Shown piece after piece: positions 1-11,964 of a stretch of DNA of 64,000 nt. Made by a program: the position numbers and the translations under genes. The notes below the pieces were generated by a model that saw nothing but the letters and a program-made list of their open reading frames with translations, had not been told where the DNA came from and did not search any database. How positions within the stretch are numbered: the stretch's first letter is position 1; each line of letters starts with the position of its first letter. Source of the stretch: Ursus arctos (Eukaryota; Chordata; Mammalia; Carnivora; Ursidae); contig NW_026622763.1 of the NCBI RefSeq assembly GCF_023065955.2, positions 81,449,299 through 81,513,298 of the forward strand, given 5' to 3'.

Positions 1-67
1 TCTGAACAGCCTACCTAAAGATTTCTGTGTATTTCATAAAAAAGCTTGGGTTTCTTTCTTTATAGAA

Positions 68-175
68 GAATGGCTTTCTTCCTAAAAGAAAGGAAGAAAG
101 GAAGAGAAAGGGGACAGAGGGAGGAAGGGAAGGAAGAAGAAAGCAAGGAGGGAGGGGGAAAAAGAGAAAAGGGCA
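68..175 (+). repeat. Purine-rich (GGAA/GAAA) tract
   Basis: Nearly all A and G (GGAAGAAAGGAAGAGAAAGG and similar), a low-complexity polypurine stretch. Confidence 0.85.
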
Positions 176-1399
176 GTCAGTAGTTGTAAGTGGAACAGAC
201 TTCATGCAAAATCAGCTTATCTCCTTCATCCTGCCCTCTCTTTCACCCTCCTTCTCTCCTTGCTCCATTCCAGGCACTCGTTGTTCCTGGGTAGAAAACA
301 GAAAATGGCATACCCTTGCACAAGGCTACACTGTATGGCACCCGGGATAAGACCTGCCTTTCAGCTCACTACAACTCAATAATGATCAGAAACGTTCAGG
401 AGAGGTCTGTAGGAGACAGGCAGATGGCAGAGAGGCTTAAAACATCAGGACTCAAGTCTGGAAGGAGTGTGTGGATGAAGGCGGGCACAGCATAAACCGG
501 ATGGACGAGGGGGCCGGCTAGTGCCTGCACGGTTCACAGGGCCAAAAGCAGAGACACTGTCAGAACCCCCCTGAATTGCAGGGGGAACATCAAGATCTAC
601 TTTTCCTATCTGGAAATTAACCCCAGGAGACGTGTTTCCCTCAGAGGTGATAGTAGGTCTAATCAGGTGTAAATACATTTATAGCCATACGAGGGCTCTT
701 AAGGGGAGCTAAGGATGCTTGAGAAACAGGACTTGACATTTAGCAAGGTTGAATCATGGCAAGAATTCATGCTCTCCCACAGAATGGCCTCTGAAATGGA
801 ATGTGGGCTAAACCAGAATGGCATTTTTTTAGTTTCTGACAGAGTAACTCTCTCTACATCACGATTATCAAATTTGATCGGTCAAATGCACATAGAGACC
901 TTTGAACATGCACCTCCAATACGAGTAGAGTTGGTCATGAATTGTGTAAATGTACTGATGTCCTAATACGTTAGGATATCATAAAAGATGCTTTCAATAC
1001 AGAAATGAAGAAGAATGAGAGTGAATCAAGTACAAAGAGAAGGTTTACATTTTTCTTCCCGCACTCCAAAAGACTGCGGTGTACACCCTACTTTAGAGAC
1101 CACGGCCCCATAGGATAAATGGAAACAGCTTGGCTCCAAGCCTGTTCGTCTCAGCGCTTCCAGACTTGGTCCCTGCAGTCGAGTCTCCCCATTGCAGTCT
1201 GGGGAATCCTTTGAAAATATAACCAGCGCAGGTGGGTCCTTCATAGGGGACTTTAGCCTCTATATTTCCATATAATTGGTTTCTCTGACATTCCCTGGAT
1301 CTTATCTTGTGCATTCAAAAACATTCTACAAAGCGTTCTACACACCTCACCAGACTGCCAAAGAAGTTCATGACCCCAACAAGGTTAGGAAGAAATTAC
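176..1399. other. Unannotated intron sequence
   Basis: Mixed-composition sequence with only short open frames. I recognise no gene or repeat between the polypurine tract and the L2 copy. Confidence 0.5.
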
Positions 1400-1835
1400 A
1401 GTGTGAATGTTGCAGTGGCTTCCTGTCATTCTCAGAATCCAAGTCAAAAGCCCGTGCAGCCCCGTGGTAGACAGTCTATATGATCTGTCCCCTTCCTAAT
1501 CTCATCTCCTATGCCCGTCTCAGGGCCTTTGCACTTACTAACCCCTCTGCGTGGAACCCTTGCTCCCTCACCTCCCTCAGTTCCCTGCTCAAGAACGTCC
1601 CCTCCTCAGAGAGCCCTCCCCTCCCCCATCCTCTGCAAACAGCAGATTCTGTCACCTTCTCCACACCACTTAATCATTTTGAAATTAGACTGCATATTGT
1701 TTGTATTATTGTCTGCTTCCCCTACCAGAACATAAGTTTTGTGCAGACATCTGTTTTGTTCGCTGTGATACCGACGGCACTAAAGCAGGGCCTGGCTCAG
1801 TCCCGTAGAATACAGTGCACGAATAAAGCATCCTG
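1400..1835 (+). mobile_element. L2 LINE 3' region
   Basis: Typical L2 landmarks in order: CAGGGCCTTTGCACTTACTA, GTCCCCTCCTCAGAGAGCCC, CCCCTACCAGAACATAAGTT, then GGGCCTGGCTCAG near the 3' end. A 134-codon open frame across it is a by-product of the repeat and not a gene. Confidence 0.8.
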
Positions 1836-2338
1836 GTTTGCAACAAAGAACCAAGTGACACAGAGGGCAGGGCAGCCTGTGTGATTTCAGCCCTTGGCTT
1901 TCTATGTATTGAACTGGCTTAGGAGTAGAAAATGGTTATTTGCTGGCCAATCCTCTACTCCAGGGAATAAAGTACGGAACTACGATGGATTAAATATTCC
2001 TTCATCAAAGGTCACTTCCACTTCTTCTCGAACTGCCTGAGCCTACAGAAAGGCATATCCTGAAAATCTTCCTGTAATATTCAGCTCACATCTGGGACCG
2101 CAGTCTCCTGAGCAACAGCCCCTCTGGGAAACCAAGTGCGTCATTTTATGGGACTCATTTGTAAAGGTTCTCGCCGAATATGTGTTTGGGAGAGCATGAG
2201 TGATACGTCAAATGTACTGCACCATAAACTGCCTTTAAGATACAGATTCTGGAATAAAATATGAACGTGTCAGTATTGTGCATTCCAGGTTTAAAAGTCC
2301 CTTGAAAATAAACATCATTAATGCAAAGCTTGTGCATT

Positions 2339-2548
2339 CATTTCCTGATCTGTAAATTTTCAAGTTCCTAATCCAATTCCTAGAGAGACTAAGACCTTGA
2401 CATGCCCAGATTTCTGCTAAAACTAATTTTATCTATTGCTTTTTACTTTTTAAAAAATGTTACTAGATTTCTGTTATCTGGGCATGTCAATGTCTTGGTC
2501 TCCTTAGGACTGGGGTTAGGAACCTGAAATTTTGCAGATCATGAAATG
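2339..2548. repeat. Large imperfect inverted repeat (73-bp arms)
   Basis: Left arm 2339-2411 and right arm 2476-2548 are reverse complements at most positions (left CTTGACATGCCCAGAT against right ATCTGGGCATGTCAA; left CATTTCCTGATCTG against right CAGATCATGAAATG). The 64-nt loop resembles the 3' part of the dispersed repeat at 3350-3790 (CTTTTTACTTTTTAAAAAAT). It may be a palindromic transposon remnant. Confidence 0.85.
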
Positions 2549-3349
2549 ATAAAGTAAAATGGAAAGGAAGAAGAATACTTCGTAATGGGTTTGTACTGCC
2601 ACTGAGTACATCTAGAGGAAATCAGCAAAGACCCAGAAATTGCTTTCACATCACACTCAGCAACACTAGAGAATTTAAGCCACCTGGGGAATAAAGACAC
2701 CGAGAGAGAGAAAATGTCACTAAGCTTTCTTAACGCTGGAAAAAGAGTAAGCAGTAAACATCACTCCACAGCTTGGCAATCCCTTCTCGGGGTAGAGTTG
2801 CAAGTAAAAAACACCCCAAATTATTAACTCTGCTTTGGAAAACTGGCTCGGAGTTCCTCTTGGATTCCAGCTGAATCTTCAAGACTTTCTTTTTTCAAGG
2901 TGTTTTAGATTAGGTGATTATTGGAAAACGAGACAAAGGCTTTCTTTTCCAGAATTTCAAGAGCATTTACAACAACTACATAAAACAAAATGTGTACTCA
3001 TTTATTTATGTTCCATGTTGATTTTTCCATTCATCCATTACTTGCTCACCCAAAAGCCTCCAAGGTGCTGGGACACCTGAGTGGTTGAATTTGCATAAAG
3101 CAGTAGTCATTGCACCGAGTGCATCCTTCCTCTCTTTTCTTTCATTCATAAAACAACTAATAAAACAATAACTGGCCTCGGTCCAATTAAATCCCTACAG
3201 CCTGGATCACCACCTTAACATTTCTGTTTAAAATGTGTAACCTAAAATTTAAACCATACCCTCAATAAGGGATAGCTCTTACTTCTGAATATGGAGAGGG
3301 GTGGGAAAGAATTTGGACATAATCCCACAACTCCTGACATCCGTGGTGT

Positions 3350-3790
3350 CTAGGACAGTAGCCACCCGCCATGTGTGGTTATGAGCACTTGAAATGTGGC
3401 TAAAGTGACTAAAGAACTGAACTTATAATTTAATTTTAATTAAAATTAAAACGAAAACATTTTAAAGAATATTTTATACTCTTGTTTTGGTACGACTACA
3501 TTTAACTTTAACCACTGAAAATTTAGCATATGGATTTAAATATGTTTTAAGTACATAATACACACTGGATTTCAAAGACTAAGTTTAAAAAAAGAATGTG
3601 AGATAGATCTAATTAATTTTTTTCATTTTGACTTTATGTTGAAATGATCATAGCTTGGATATATTGCTCTAGGTAAAATATGATTATTAAAATTAATTTC
3701 ATCTATTCCTTTTCACTTCTTAAAAAATGTGGCTACCAGAAAATTTTAAATTACATATACAACTTGCTTTCTATTTTAGACAGCATTGTT
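3350..3790. mobile_element. Ancient dispersed repeat, probable DNA-transposon family, copy A
   Basis: Contains GACAGTAGCCACCCGCCATG, TGAGCACTTGAAATGTGGCT, TGGATTTCAAAGACTAAG and ATGTTGAAATGATCATAG, ending near TTCTATTTTAGACAGCATTG. The same landmarks recur at 11965-12195. I recognise it as a mammal-wide repeat but do not assign a name. Confidence 0.65.
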
Positions 3791-3859
3791 TTAAAATATA
3801 TTTTCTATATGGAAACCCCACCATCACCGAGCATAAACTTTCTCCCATGCCCAGCCCCA

Positions 3860-4165
3860 AAAGCGTGTTACCACCTTGCCTTCCAGATCCATGAACCCTA
3901 AGATGCATCATCTCCAAAACACCTCATCTGGGTCCATGGCTGAGCAGGCAAAGTCAAATACCTAGACTTCTGGACTCATCCACTGATGATGAAAATACAG
4001 CCTCTTCCGTGTGGCAAGTTGGATTCAATCTACATTAATTGTTGGTTCAAATCTCTACCAAGCGATGACACTGCTGGAGATTAAAGCTAAAAGCAAAGGG
4101 TCTCTGTAGTAGAGGAGTTCCCAGGAGGGGAAGCCCCGTGCGTGCATACCAACTACACAAGGCCC
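3860..4165 (+). repeat. Local direct duplication, copy 1
   Basis: Aligns over about 300 bp with 7832-8125, same strand, with scattered substitutions and small gaps. Shared runs include TTACCACCTTGCCTTCCAGA, GTGAAAATACAGCCTCTT-type sequence, TCAATCTACATTAATT and CTGGAGATTAAAGCTAAAAG. It carries an extra CCCGTGCGT near its right end. Either a local duplication or two copies of an unrecognised dispersed repeat. Confidence 0.8.
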
Positions 4166-4169
4166 ACCT

Positions 4170-5378
4170 GCGTGTTTGATAAATGCATGTACATGACATG
4201 TAGAGGAGGAAATCCCTAAGACTCTGTAGGAACATTAGGGTAGCCATCCCTTGATGCCTTGATGAAACCTGAATCATTGCTCTGTTGGAGAAAAATGGAC
4301 TCGTTATCAAAAAAAGGATTAGCCATGGAAAGCCAGATTCTTCTCTTTCTGCCTTTGCTGCCCAAGAGGAATGTGGCCTTGCAGAGTCAGTAAACTTCTT
4401 CTTAGGACTTATTGTTCTTAACTGTGTGGGGAAGGAATAGAAAAAATCTGTCCTACTTCCCTTCTAGTTGTGATGATTCAGTGGAATCTAGTATATGAAA
4501 GTGATTGGTCAACTACAAAGTCCGAAATGCAAGAAAGGTGTTATCATGATGCTGGTGATATCAGAAGAGGGTGTGAGGCATGCGGAGGCCGGAAAAGGCT
4601 AAGGGCAACGGCACAGAGACCGCGACAGCTCTGTGTGCAGGGCAAGGGCGCAAGGGCTTCCACGGGACTTAAAGAGCCCAAGCATCACTTCTCAGATCTA
4701 CCTTACCTTGTGAAGCACAGCCAGGAAATACACAAGACTAAACAAATCTTTGGGCGCCAGCTTCCATTTTTTAATGACTGCTAACTTCTACCAAAAAGTT
4801 TCTTTGGAAGTGAGGTGTTGGATACTTGCTGAATTTGTTTGAAATGCTGGAGGAAGACTGGCTTGGTCATGAAAACTGGCAACTACCCCAAATGCTGGAA
4901 TTCAGTATAGCTGTTGGCAACTGGAGTTTTTTCAGCACGCAGCCTGCGTGTGATCCCAACGCATGTTTTAGAAACCAGAGCATGTGTCTCCTAGGCCAAG
5001 GGGTCTCATAACATTCTCAAAGTCAAACTGAATCTTTATTTAATTAAAAATGTATACAGTGTTCTAATATTTTTAGTGGGCTGAAAGATGTATAATTCAT
5101 ACCCTCCCCCCAAAAAAACAAAATACCACAAGTCTTAAGATAGGTATTATTGTAATTCTCAAAAGACTGTAAACTCACTTAAAAATGTAGACTTCAACAC
5201 TCCTACCTAAAGTTATATGTTCTCAAGTTGTGAAATAGGTAAGCATGACCAGGTAGGGAAACTACATACTTTTCTGGAACTGAGGTTAATTTCTTTTTCT
5301 TTTCTTTCTCATTTTTTTTTTTTTTTTGCATTTTTTTCTTATTTTGGTTTTATCGTTTTTGTCTTTGTTGTTGCTATT
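4170..5378. other. Unannotated intron sequence
   Basis: No recognisable gene or repeat. Ends in a T-rich stretch (5290-5375) before the SINE. Confidence 0.5.
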
Positions 5379-5394
5379 CAAGATTAATTTTTTT

Positions 5395-5606
5395 TGAATT
5401 TTTGAAAAAGATTTAATTAATTAATTTCTTTAGAGAGCCCACGAGTGTGAGCTTGTGCATACCAGAGGAGGGGCAGAGGGAGAGGGAGAGAGAGAGTCTC
5501 AAGCAGGCTCCTCACCCAGTAAAGAGCCTAACGCGGGGCTTAATCCCACGACACTGACCGAAACCAAGAGTTGGACACTCAACCAACTGAGCCACCCAGG
5601 CACCCC
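5395..5606 (-). mobile_element. Carnivore tRNA-Lys SINE (SINEC), older copy
   Basis: Reverse-oriented SINE. It begins with an A/T tail (AAAGATTTAATTAATTAATT), passes through the GA-rich segment and tRNA-like body and ends GAGCCACCCAGGCACCCC. It is flanked by a diverged target-site duplication, TCAAGATTAATTTTTTT at 5379-5395 and CAAGATTATTTTTTTTT after the head. Divergence from younger copies suggests an older subfamily. Confidence 0.9.
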
Positions 5607-5624
5607 TCAAGATTATTTTTTTTT

Positions 5625-7830
5625 AAATTATTTTTATCAGCTTTTTCAGAGATAAATCCAAAGAAAGTTTAATGTTAATTTGGAAATTTAAGTATATTTT
5701 GGTGATTACCAAAGTTACGATAAAGTTAAAAGCTAGACATAAACTGAATTTGAAGAAAAAAATTGTCAAAACATTCATCTTTTTTCCTGTCAAGATGACA
5801 ATGACGACAACACCATGGGAATTTGTTGAAAACAAATTTATAGAACACTTCTTCCACTTAGTAGTAGAGGTGATTCTGTAAGCCAATTTCCCACAATTCA
5901 ATTTGATGTATTTGGATAGTAACTTGATTATTTCAAAATATGAATTTTAAATTCATGGCAGTCTTTGTTTTTTTGCATTCAAATATAAAGACCGCCATAT
6001 TGCAGAGGATGTATGCAGACACAGCCTGTGACTACCACAGTGACCAAACTATTAATTTTTGAATCACTTTTAAAAATTTAATTTTAAGACTGAAGAGAAA
6101 GAAATGTTATTTTAGCTCCACACACATTCCAAGCTTAGTTAATACCAGAAGTTATCAACAAGCCACTCGGAAAGTGACATCTCTAATGCAGACAGGCACC
6201 CTTCAGCAGTAAACCAGCCCAGAACAAGAACCCTTCCCGCAAAGATCCAATTCATCGCAGAGGCTAGCAACTCAGGTGTACGACTGCAAGTGTGTCTCGC
6301 TAGAAATGGATTCTTCCGTGTGGAGGGTAGTAGTAAGGAAAAGAACAAATGTGGAGCACACAGCTTTGAAGGAAGGCAGGCTTACCTGCTACCTTCTGGA
6401 GAGGACTGGAGGGGGCCTGAGGGCATGGAAGGGCATGACCCAAGAGTCATGGAAACAGGAGGTGCATGGAGGTCCAGAATAGGTGGGTGAGGAGGAGAGG
6501 CTGAAACAAACCTCACCAGACCCAGGACCCATGGGTATCATCAATTGGCACATATCACAGTAGCTGATGATGCCTAATCTATTGTCTTGGGTATACTGAA
6601 CTTTTTCCCTAACTAAAAATGAGAAATTATAAGCCCGAATCATTTACTATTAGGATGAAGGTTAACCTTCTGTTACATGTTTGATAAATATGTAAAGAGG
6701 TGCATCAGTGGTATAGAAAACCCATGGGGGTGGATAATCCAAAAACCATTGCAGATACGATTTGGAAGCTAGCAAATGATTGGCTTCATCATCCTGAATT
6801 TGTTCTGATTAAGCTAAAGCTAATATTAATTGTTATTCCCTGACTATATAAATGCAGATGGTGGACACAGAGTGACCCAAGCATATGATTATTTTATAGG
6901 CAATTTACCCTAAAATTAAAAAGCGAAAAAAAAAAAAAAGGTAGCTTTATCAATCCCAAGAAGCCCAAACTGGATAATTTACATAGAGATGATAAAGAGA
7001 TGGGCCCTCCTGTGGACCAGTTACTATTCAAGTTGAATAGGTATGGATCTAATTCTCTAGAGATTTTTAGAGGCAAATATTAAATCAGCCAAGCTTTAAA
7101 ACACCAATTTGTCTGCATAACTCTCTTCCAAGATGATCAAACACTGTTTCTCAGAGACTGAATTTCCTCATTAGCTAAAGCAACCCAAATATGTACCTTA
7201 CCCGACTATGAAGTGTAAGAAAAGGGTAACTAAGAAGGGAAATTTAAGTGTCTTATTTTGACAAATAATAAACTAAGACAGATGCTTTTCACGTACCACT
7301 GCCTATGTACTTAAAAACAGATGTCCACAAACCCATCTCACTTATTTTTCGACCCGAATCTACCCACTGTCCCTTACCTAAACCCCTCACTCTCCAGCAT
7401 CCTCAGCATCCCTCCCCGCCCTCCCCACTTACCAGAATGTCCTCTATTAGAATCTATCCGTCTTCCACATGTCACCCCAGCCTGAAGTGTTTCTCTTGCT
7501 TAGAAATCTAGTCTTGTCAGAGTTTGCAGTCTTTGGCTACTTATTCACTATGTTCTGTGAGATATTTAATTTCTTATGTCTTGATCCCTTGCCCCGCTTG
7601 CCCCACCCACATGACATAGAAAGCGCTTTTAACACCCGGATGCCTAACACTGCCAATTCAATAAATGTGATTAAGAACCCAATGTGTGTCCGGGTACAGG
7701 GCTAGATGATTCTCAGTTGCTTCTTTGTCATCACCCACAATGTCTAGCACAGGCTCAGGCACAACATATGTACTCCATGTCATGCTTGCTAATTAACACA
7801 CTGGTGATCAATCAAAAATTAACAGTACAG
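5625..7830. other. Unannotated AT-rich intron sequence
   Basis: Only short open frames. No repeat family recognised, apart from a short A run at 6927-6939. Confidence 0.5.
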
Positions 7831-7831
7831 A

Positions 7832-8125
7832 AAGCTTTGTTACCACCTTGCCTTCCAGATTCAAAAACCCTAACACGCATTATCTCTGAAATACCTCATC
7901 TCTGTCCACGGGTGAGCAGGCAAAGTCAAATGTCTAGACTTCTGGTCTCATTCACTCATGGTGAAAATACAGCCTCTTTAATGGGACAAGTTGGAGTCAA
8001 TCTACATTAATTATTAGTCTAATACGTACCGAGCAATGACAGTGCTGGAGATTAAAGCTAAAAGTAAAGGGTCTCTGAGTTAGAGGAGTTCCCAGGTGGG
8101 GAAGCATACAAACAGCATGAGGCCA
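7832..8125 (+). repeat. Local direct duplication, copy 2
   Basis: Partner of 3860-4165, offset by 3972 bp. Identity is high enough to read by eye across the full length (GTCAAATGTCTAGACTTCTG against the same with ACC for TGT). Beyond 8125 it runs into sequence like an ancient repeat (GCATGTGCAAAGACCC). Confidence 0.8.
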
Positions 8126-8264
8126 CAGCATGTGCAAAGACCCAGAGAAGAAACAGTGGTTTGTTAGAGTTGAGGTAAAGGATGAGTATATAAGGACGAA
8201 TTTCAAGCATGGCTGGAGAGGTGGTAGGAGCCAGAAACTGCGGGACCTTGATGAGAAGCTATTC

Positions 8265-8360
8265 CCCCCAGAAGACTGATTGCCTTGAGGTCAGAACGCA
8301 CGCGTCTGCATACTCGTATCCTCAGAGCCTGGCCCAGTGAGTGGCACTACTACTTTAAAA
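8265..8360 (+). mobile_element. L2-like 3' end fragment
   Basis: CGCGTCTGCATACTCGTATC and CAGAGCCTGGCCCAGTGAGT follow the L2 terminal pattern (brief description of use, then 'cagcacagtgcctggcac'). Short and diverged. Confidence 0.5.
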
Positions 8361-8744
8361 AGCATATCCTCCGGGAAGTGATTCTAGACCAACTCTGGTA
8401 GAGTTGGGTGCTCCTTCCTTTCCGTTCCTATAACTTCTTTTAGAAGAGTCTTATCATATTGCTTGAGTCATTGTTTACATGCTGTCGCCTCACAAAACCC
8501 AATGGTTCCTTCAGGGGTAGAGACCAAGTTTATTCATTTTAGTATTTCCAAGACTTAGGGTGCTGAAGACACGTCAAAGATCCCTGATGAACTTGACTGA
8601 ATGAACACGCACATATGTTACAAGTCCTTCTTCAAACCTTCTTTAAACACTGTAATCTAGATCCTCCTACATCCTCTTTCTGCTGTTCCAGAATATGAAT
8701 AATTAGGAAGAAAACACAATGATTGAAGCCACCCATGGAATCTA

Positions 8745-8784
<40 letters not shown>

Positions 8785-9409
8785 TCCCCCCCATCTGCAA
8801 ACAATTCAGCACAAACATATTGACACCCACATATATAGAAACACCCCCACACAATCTGTCAGCCTGTATACCTCTAACTTTAAACAGCCTTAATTTTGTC
8901 TGTGCTAAACCACAGCTACAAAATACTTTCTCTATATTCTTCTACTTAATTTTCATCCTGGGACAAAAGTGTCAAGGCAATGTGACTTTATACTTTGAGG
9001 GCGGAAAACGTGCAAGAAATATTAAGATGTGGTTATTTTGATCCTATAAGCTTGTGCTCTCAAGTTATTAATCTCCCATTCACTTCATATTATTCCAGTA
9101 ATGCACTATTCTCATAAAATGCAAAATGTAAATTAAGTTTCCATTCAGAACTTCTGGCATTCCATAGGAACCTAGTTTTCGTGCAGTTATTTTGATTTTG
9201 CAATGTGACACAAACTAGAATATACTAAAATTTTTCCCTTGCCATGTTATACATTTAGAATTTCAGAACTCAAGTGTTTCATGTTCAAATGTCTGCATTA
9301 TAGGCTAAAAAGAAACTATTCTTAAGACTAAGAGCATAGTGCAACTGCCAGTTGACTTCCTATATTCATTCTCCCATTTTCTGTAAGAGAACCCCCAAAT
9401 TTTAGTTGG
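8361..9409. other. Intron sequence with a CA repeat, otherwise unannotated
   Basis: 8500-8610 is weakly L2-like (TTAGTATTTCCAAGACTTAG). The rest is unrecognised. Confidence 0.4.
8749..8781 (+). repeat. (CA)n microsatellite
   Basis: Uninterrupted CA dinucleotide run of about 16 units. Confidence 0.95.
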
Positions 9410-9745
9410 GCTCATTGCCACCCAAATTTAAGACTATTTCCCAGCTCCTTTGAAGAAGTGTGTTGACATATGACTAAGTTCTGGCTGATGAGATGTGAGT
9501 GGAAGTGACAAGTGCAATTTCAAGCTGTACTTTAAAAGGTTGGGACATCCTCTCCCCTTCCCACTTTCAAAATAGCTGCATGAAAAGTAGGTTCCTGGAA
9601 AGCAGGCCTGGTGGCAGCCATCTTGAACTGGGCAGACACAGGCAATTCCTGAAGGACAGAAACCCTAAGGACAGGGGACAAACAGGACAGAAGGAGTCTG
9701 AGCTTCTGATAACTTCTCAGGGCACAGCTGTCTGAGATTTTGGAT
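9410..9745. repeat. Possible ancient interspersed repeat
   Basis: TTCTGGCTGATGAGATGTGA, GTGGCAGCCATCTTGAACTG and the run of short motifs after them resemble a dispersed mammalian repeat seen many times in genomes. The family is not assigned. A 78-codon frame inside it is not considered a gene. Confidence 0.4.
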
Positions 9746-10008
9746 TCTTATGTGAAATAGAAAAAAAAAATCTTATATCTTTTTAGACCTTCTGCTAGCT
9801 TGCGTCTCTGTTACAAATAGTTTCATCTATGTTCTTATTAATTCAAAGGGCAACAAAAACTGATGAATGAAAATGATACATGCCTAAATGGCCCAAACTT
9901 ACAGTATAAACATTATTTCACATCTCAGTCACACTTCTTTTACTCAGAAAGGTTACCGGAGCTCCAGTGAACGGTGTCTCGTGTGTGCAAGTATAGATTA
10001 ATAGAACA

Positions 10009-10036
10009 TACACACACACACACACACACACACACG
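10009..10036 (+). repeat. (CA)n microsatellite
   Basis: CA run of about 14 units, ending 9 bp before the perfect hairpin at 10045. Confidence 0.93.
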
Positions 10037-10044
10037 ACTCACAA

Positions 10045-10097
10045 TAGGGAGAGCTGGGTTCTAGTCCCAGAACAGGACTAGAACCCAGCTCTCCCTA
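10045..10097. repeat. Perfect 23-bp inverted repeat, 7-nt loop
   Basis: Arms 10045-10067 and 10075-10097 are exact reverse complements (left begins TAGGGAGAGCTGGG, right ends CCCAGCTCTCCCTA). The loop is CAGAACA. It sits between a CA microsatellite and a MIR, and the arm sequence itself is MIR-like. Confidence 0.95.
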
Positions 10098-10099
10098 CT

Positions 10100-10280
10100 T
10101 ACTATGTCATCTGAGGACAGTTACATGCTGAGTCTCACTTTCCTCCTCTGCAAAGTGGGGCTAACCCCTTTTAGATGTTGGCCTTTCAGGACTATTGTGA
10201 AGTCTGAAGAGAGATGATGACCTTGCAAGTGCTTTGTATAGTGTAAAGCACTTACAGGCAAGGTGGTTATTAAAATATTC
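10100..10280 (+). mobile_element. MIR SINE (5' part rearranged)
   Basis: CACTTTCCTCCTCTGCAAAG, GGGGCTAACC and the GTAAAGCACTTACAGG-type end are MIR-like. Its expected 5' part (GAGCTGGGTTCTAGTCCCAG) lies just before, in the perfect hairpin at 10045-10097. Confidence 0.65.
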
Positions 10281-10869
10281 CCAACAAAGATCCTCCTTCA
10301 TGCAAGGTGGCTCATATCAACACCTAGTGCCTGCACATACTTTCCTAGGGAATAAAGGGCCTGCAGGCACTGGTTTTAGCTAAAATGGTTAGAGAGCAGT
10401 GTTACAGTCTTAGGAGCAGACCGCCTTTCATTTAACTCAATACCCCAAACCCCCAGTGCCTCAACTGGCAACATGTCATTGATTAGAAAGCCAAAGAGTT
10501 TAGACCAAACAGCAAACCCAATACTACATATAGAAAGGAAGCCCAAAGTCTGTGTACCAATAAAATATGGTGTATATCTCACCGTGCCTCATATACCCTG
10601 CACTGAAATGTGTTTGGCTTTTCCTACCAGAGATATAGATGGCAGAATCAAAGTGATGAGAGGTCTGTATTTTCCTTCCTCGCAGAGATAGACACAGAGT
10701 AGAAAACGAAGTGTGAGAGAAAGACACAAAACATTATATACAAACTGGACAATAAACATATCTTTTCAGAGAAAGCACCTTGAATGACCGTCCTGAGCCA
10801 AAGACTGTGGGTGCCATCCAGCCGTCCTCAATTAACGGTAGTGTTTCACAAATCCTGGGGCAATATTTA

Positions 10870-11085
10870 GGGAGCTCTCCTTATATGCCGTGCAGGAAAC
10901 TAAAGGCTTCATGTACATTCTTTCCTTTAATCCTCTCAACGGCCCTGTGAGACACATACTAGTATCTTCCCCATTTTACAGATGAGAACACGGAGGGTCA
11001 GAGAAATAAAGCCACTCACCAAGTTCTCCAGCTCGTAAGGGGTACAGTCAAGATTTAAACTCAGCCAGCTTTACCACTACCTCAC
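10870..11085 (-). mobile_element. MIR SINE, reverse
   Basis: CCTCTCAACGGCCCTGTGAG, CCCATTTTACAGATGAGAAC and CAGAGAAATAAAGCCACTCA are the reverse complement of MIR landmarks. Confidence 0.8.
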
Positions 11086-11764
11086 TTTGACTCTTACTGA
11101 AATGCCAGCAATTAAAATAGAATAAATGTTTACATTCCCTTTGGAAATATTTTCTGACAACGCAAAGTTTTCAGCTGGAAAGAATGTCAGACGTATTTAG
11201 ATGCACCCCTATATTGGCTGTTCCGACTTTTTGAAAGTGAGTAAGTAATCTATTGCGATGAGAAGCCAGGGGTGTGAACTACAACTCACACCCACTCCCC
11301 CAGCCCATCCTCAGCTCACAGAACAGTGCTGCTCGCGGGACCTCTGTGCAGGATAGGCAGTTGATTCCCCTTATAAGAGAATACCACATATCAACTTTAC
11401 CAGTGTTTTCTCCATTTAAATCCCTTTGCTTTCTCAAAGAACATCCGTTTAGCCTGACATAGGCCTAGATAAACCAAAAGTGAAAACCCCCCACAGCCAA
11501 GAGCTTAACAAGGGCTTCATTCTTAATTCATACCTCCGAGTGCCTGAGAGCCCTGCAGAGTAGAAGTAAAATGAAGACGGCCCACTGTTGGGCTACTTCC
11601 TCCAACTCTTTAGCAGGGGTGAGCTTCTCTACCCCTCTGCCACATCCTCTCCCACACCTAGCCCAGATGCCTGGCACGGAGGATCTACAGTGTGTGTCCC
11701 ATGGGGACAGAAGTCACAATAGGGCTGGAGAATCAAGCAGGGCTTAAAGATGTGCTCGGTCCAG

Positions 11765-11945
11765 GAGTGCCTGGGAGGCTCAGTTGGTTAAGCGTCCAAC
11801 TCTTAATTTCAGCTCAGGGTCGTGGGATTGAGCCCCGCGTCAGGCTCTGTGCTGGGTGTGGAGCCTACTTGGGATTCTCTCTCTCTCTCTGCACCTCCCT
11901 ACCCAGCTCTTGCACACTTTCTCTCTTTCTCTCAAAAAAAAAAAA
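11765..11945 (+). mobile_element. Carnivore tRNA-Lys SINE (SINEC)
   Basis: Forward SINE with head GAGTGCCTGGGAGGCTCAGT, a body ending in a CT-rich segment, and a poly-A tail. The target-site duplication AAAGATGTGCTCGGTCCAG (11746-11764) matches AAAGATGTGTGTGGTCCAG (11946-11964) with two changes. It inserted at the edge of an older dispersed repeat (11965-12195). Confidence 0.93.
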
Positions 11946-11964
11946 AAAGATGTGTGTGGTCCAG

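Noticed and set aside
1480..1884. 134-codon open frame on the plus strand
   Set aside because: It runs along an L2 LINE 3' region and so is repeat-derived, not a gene.
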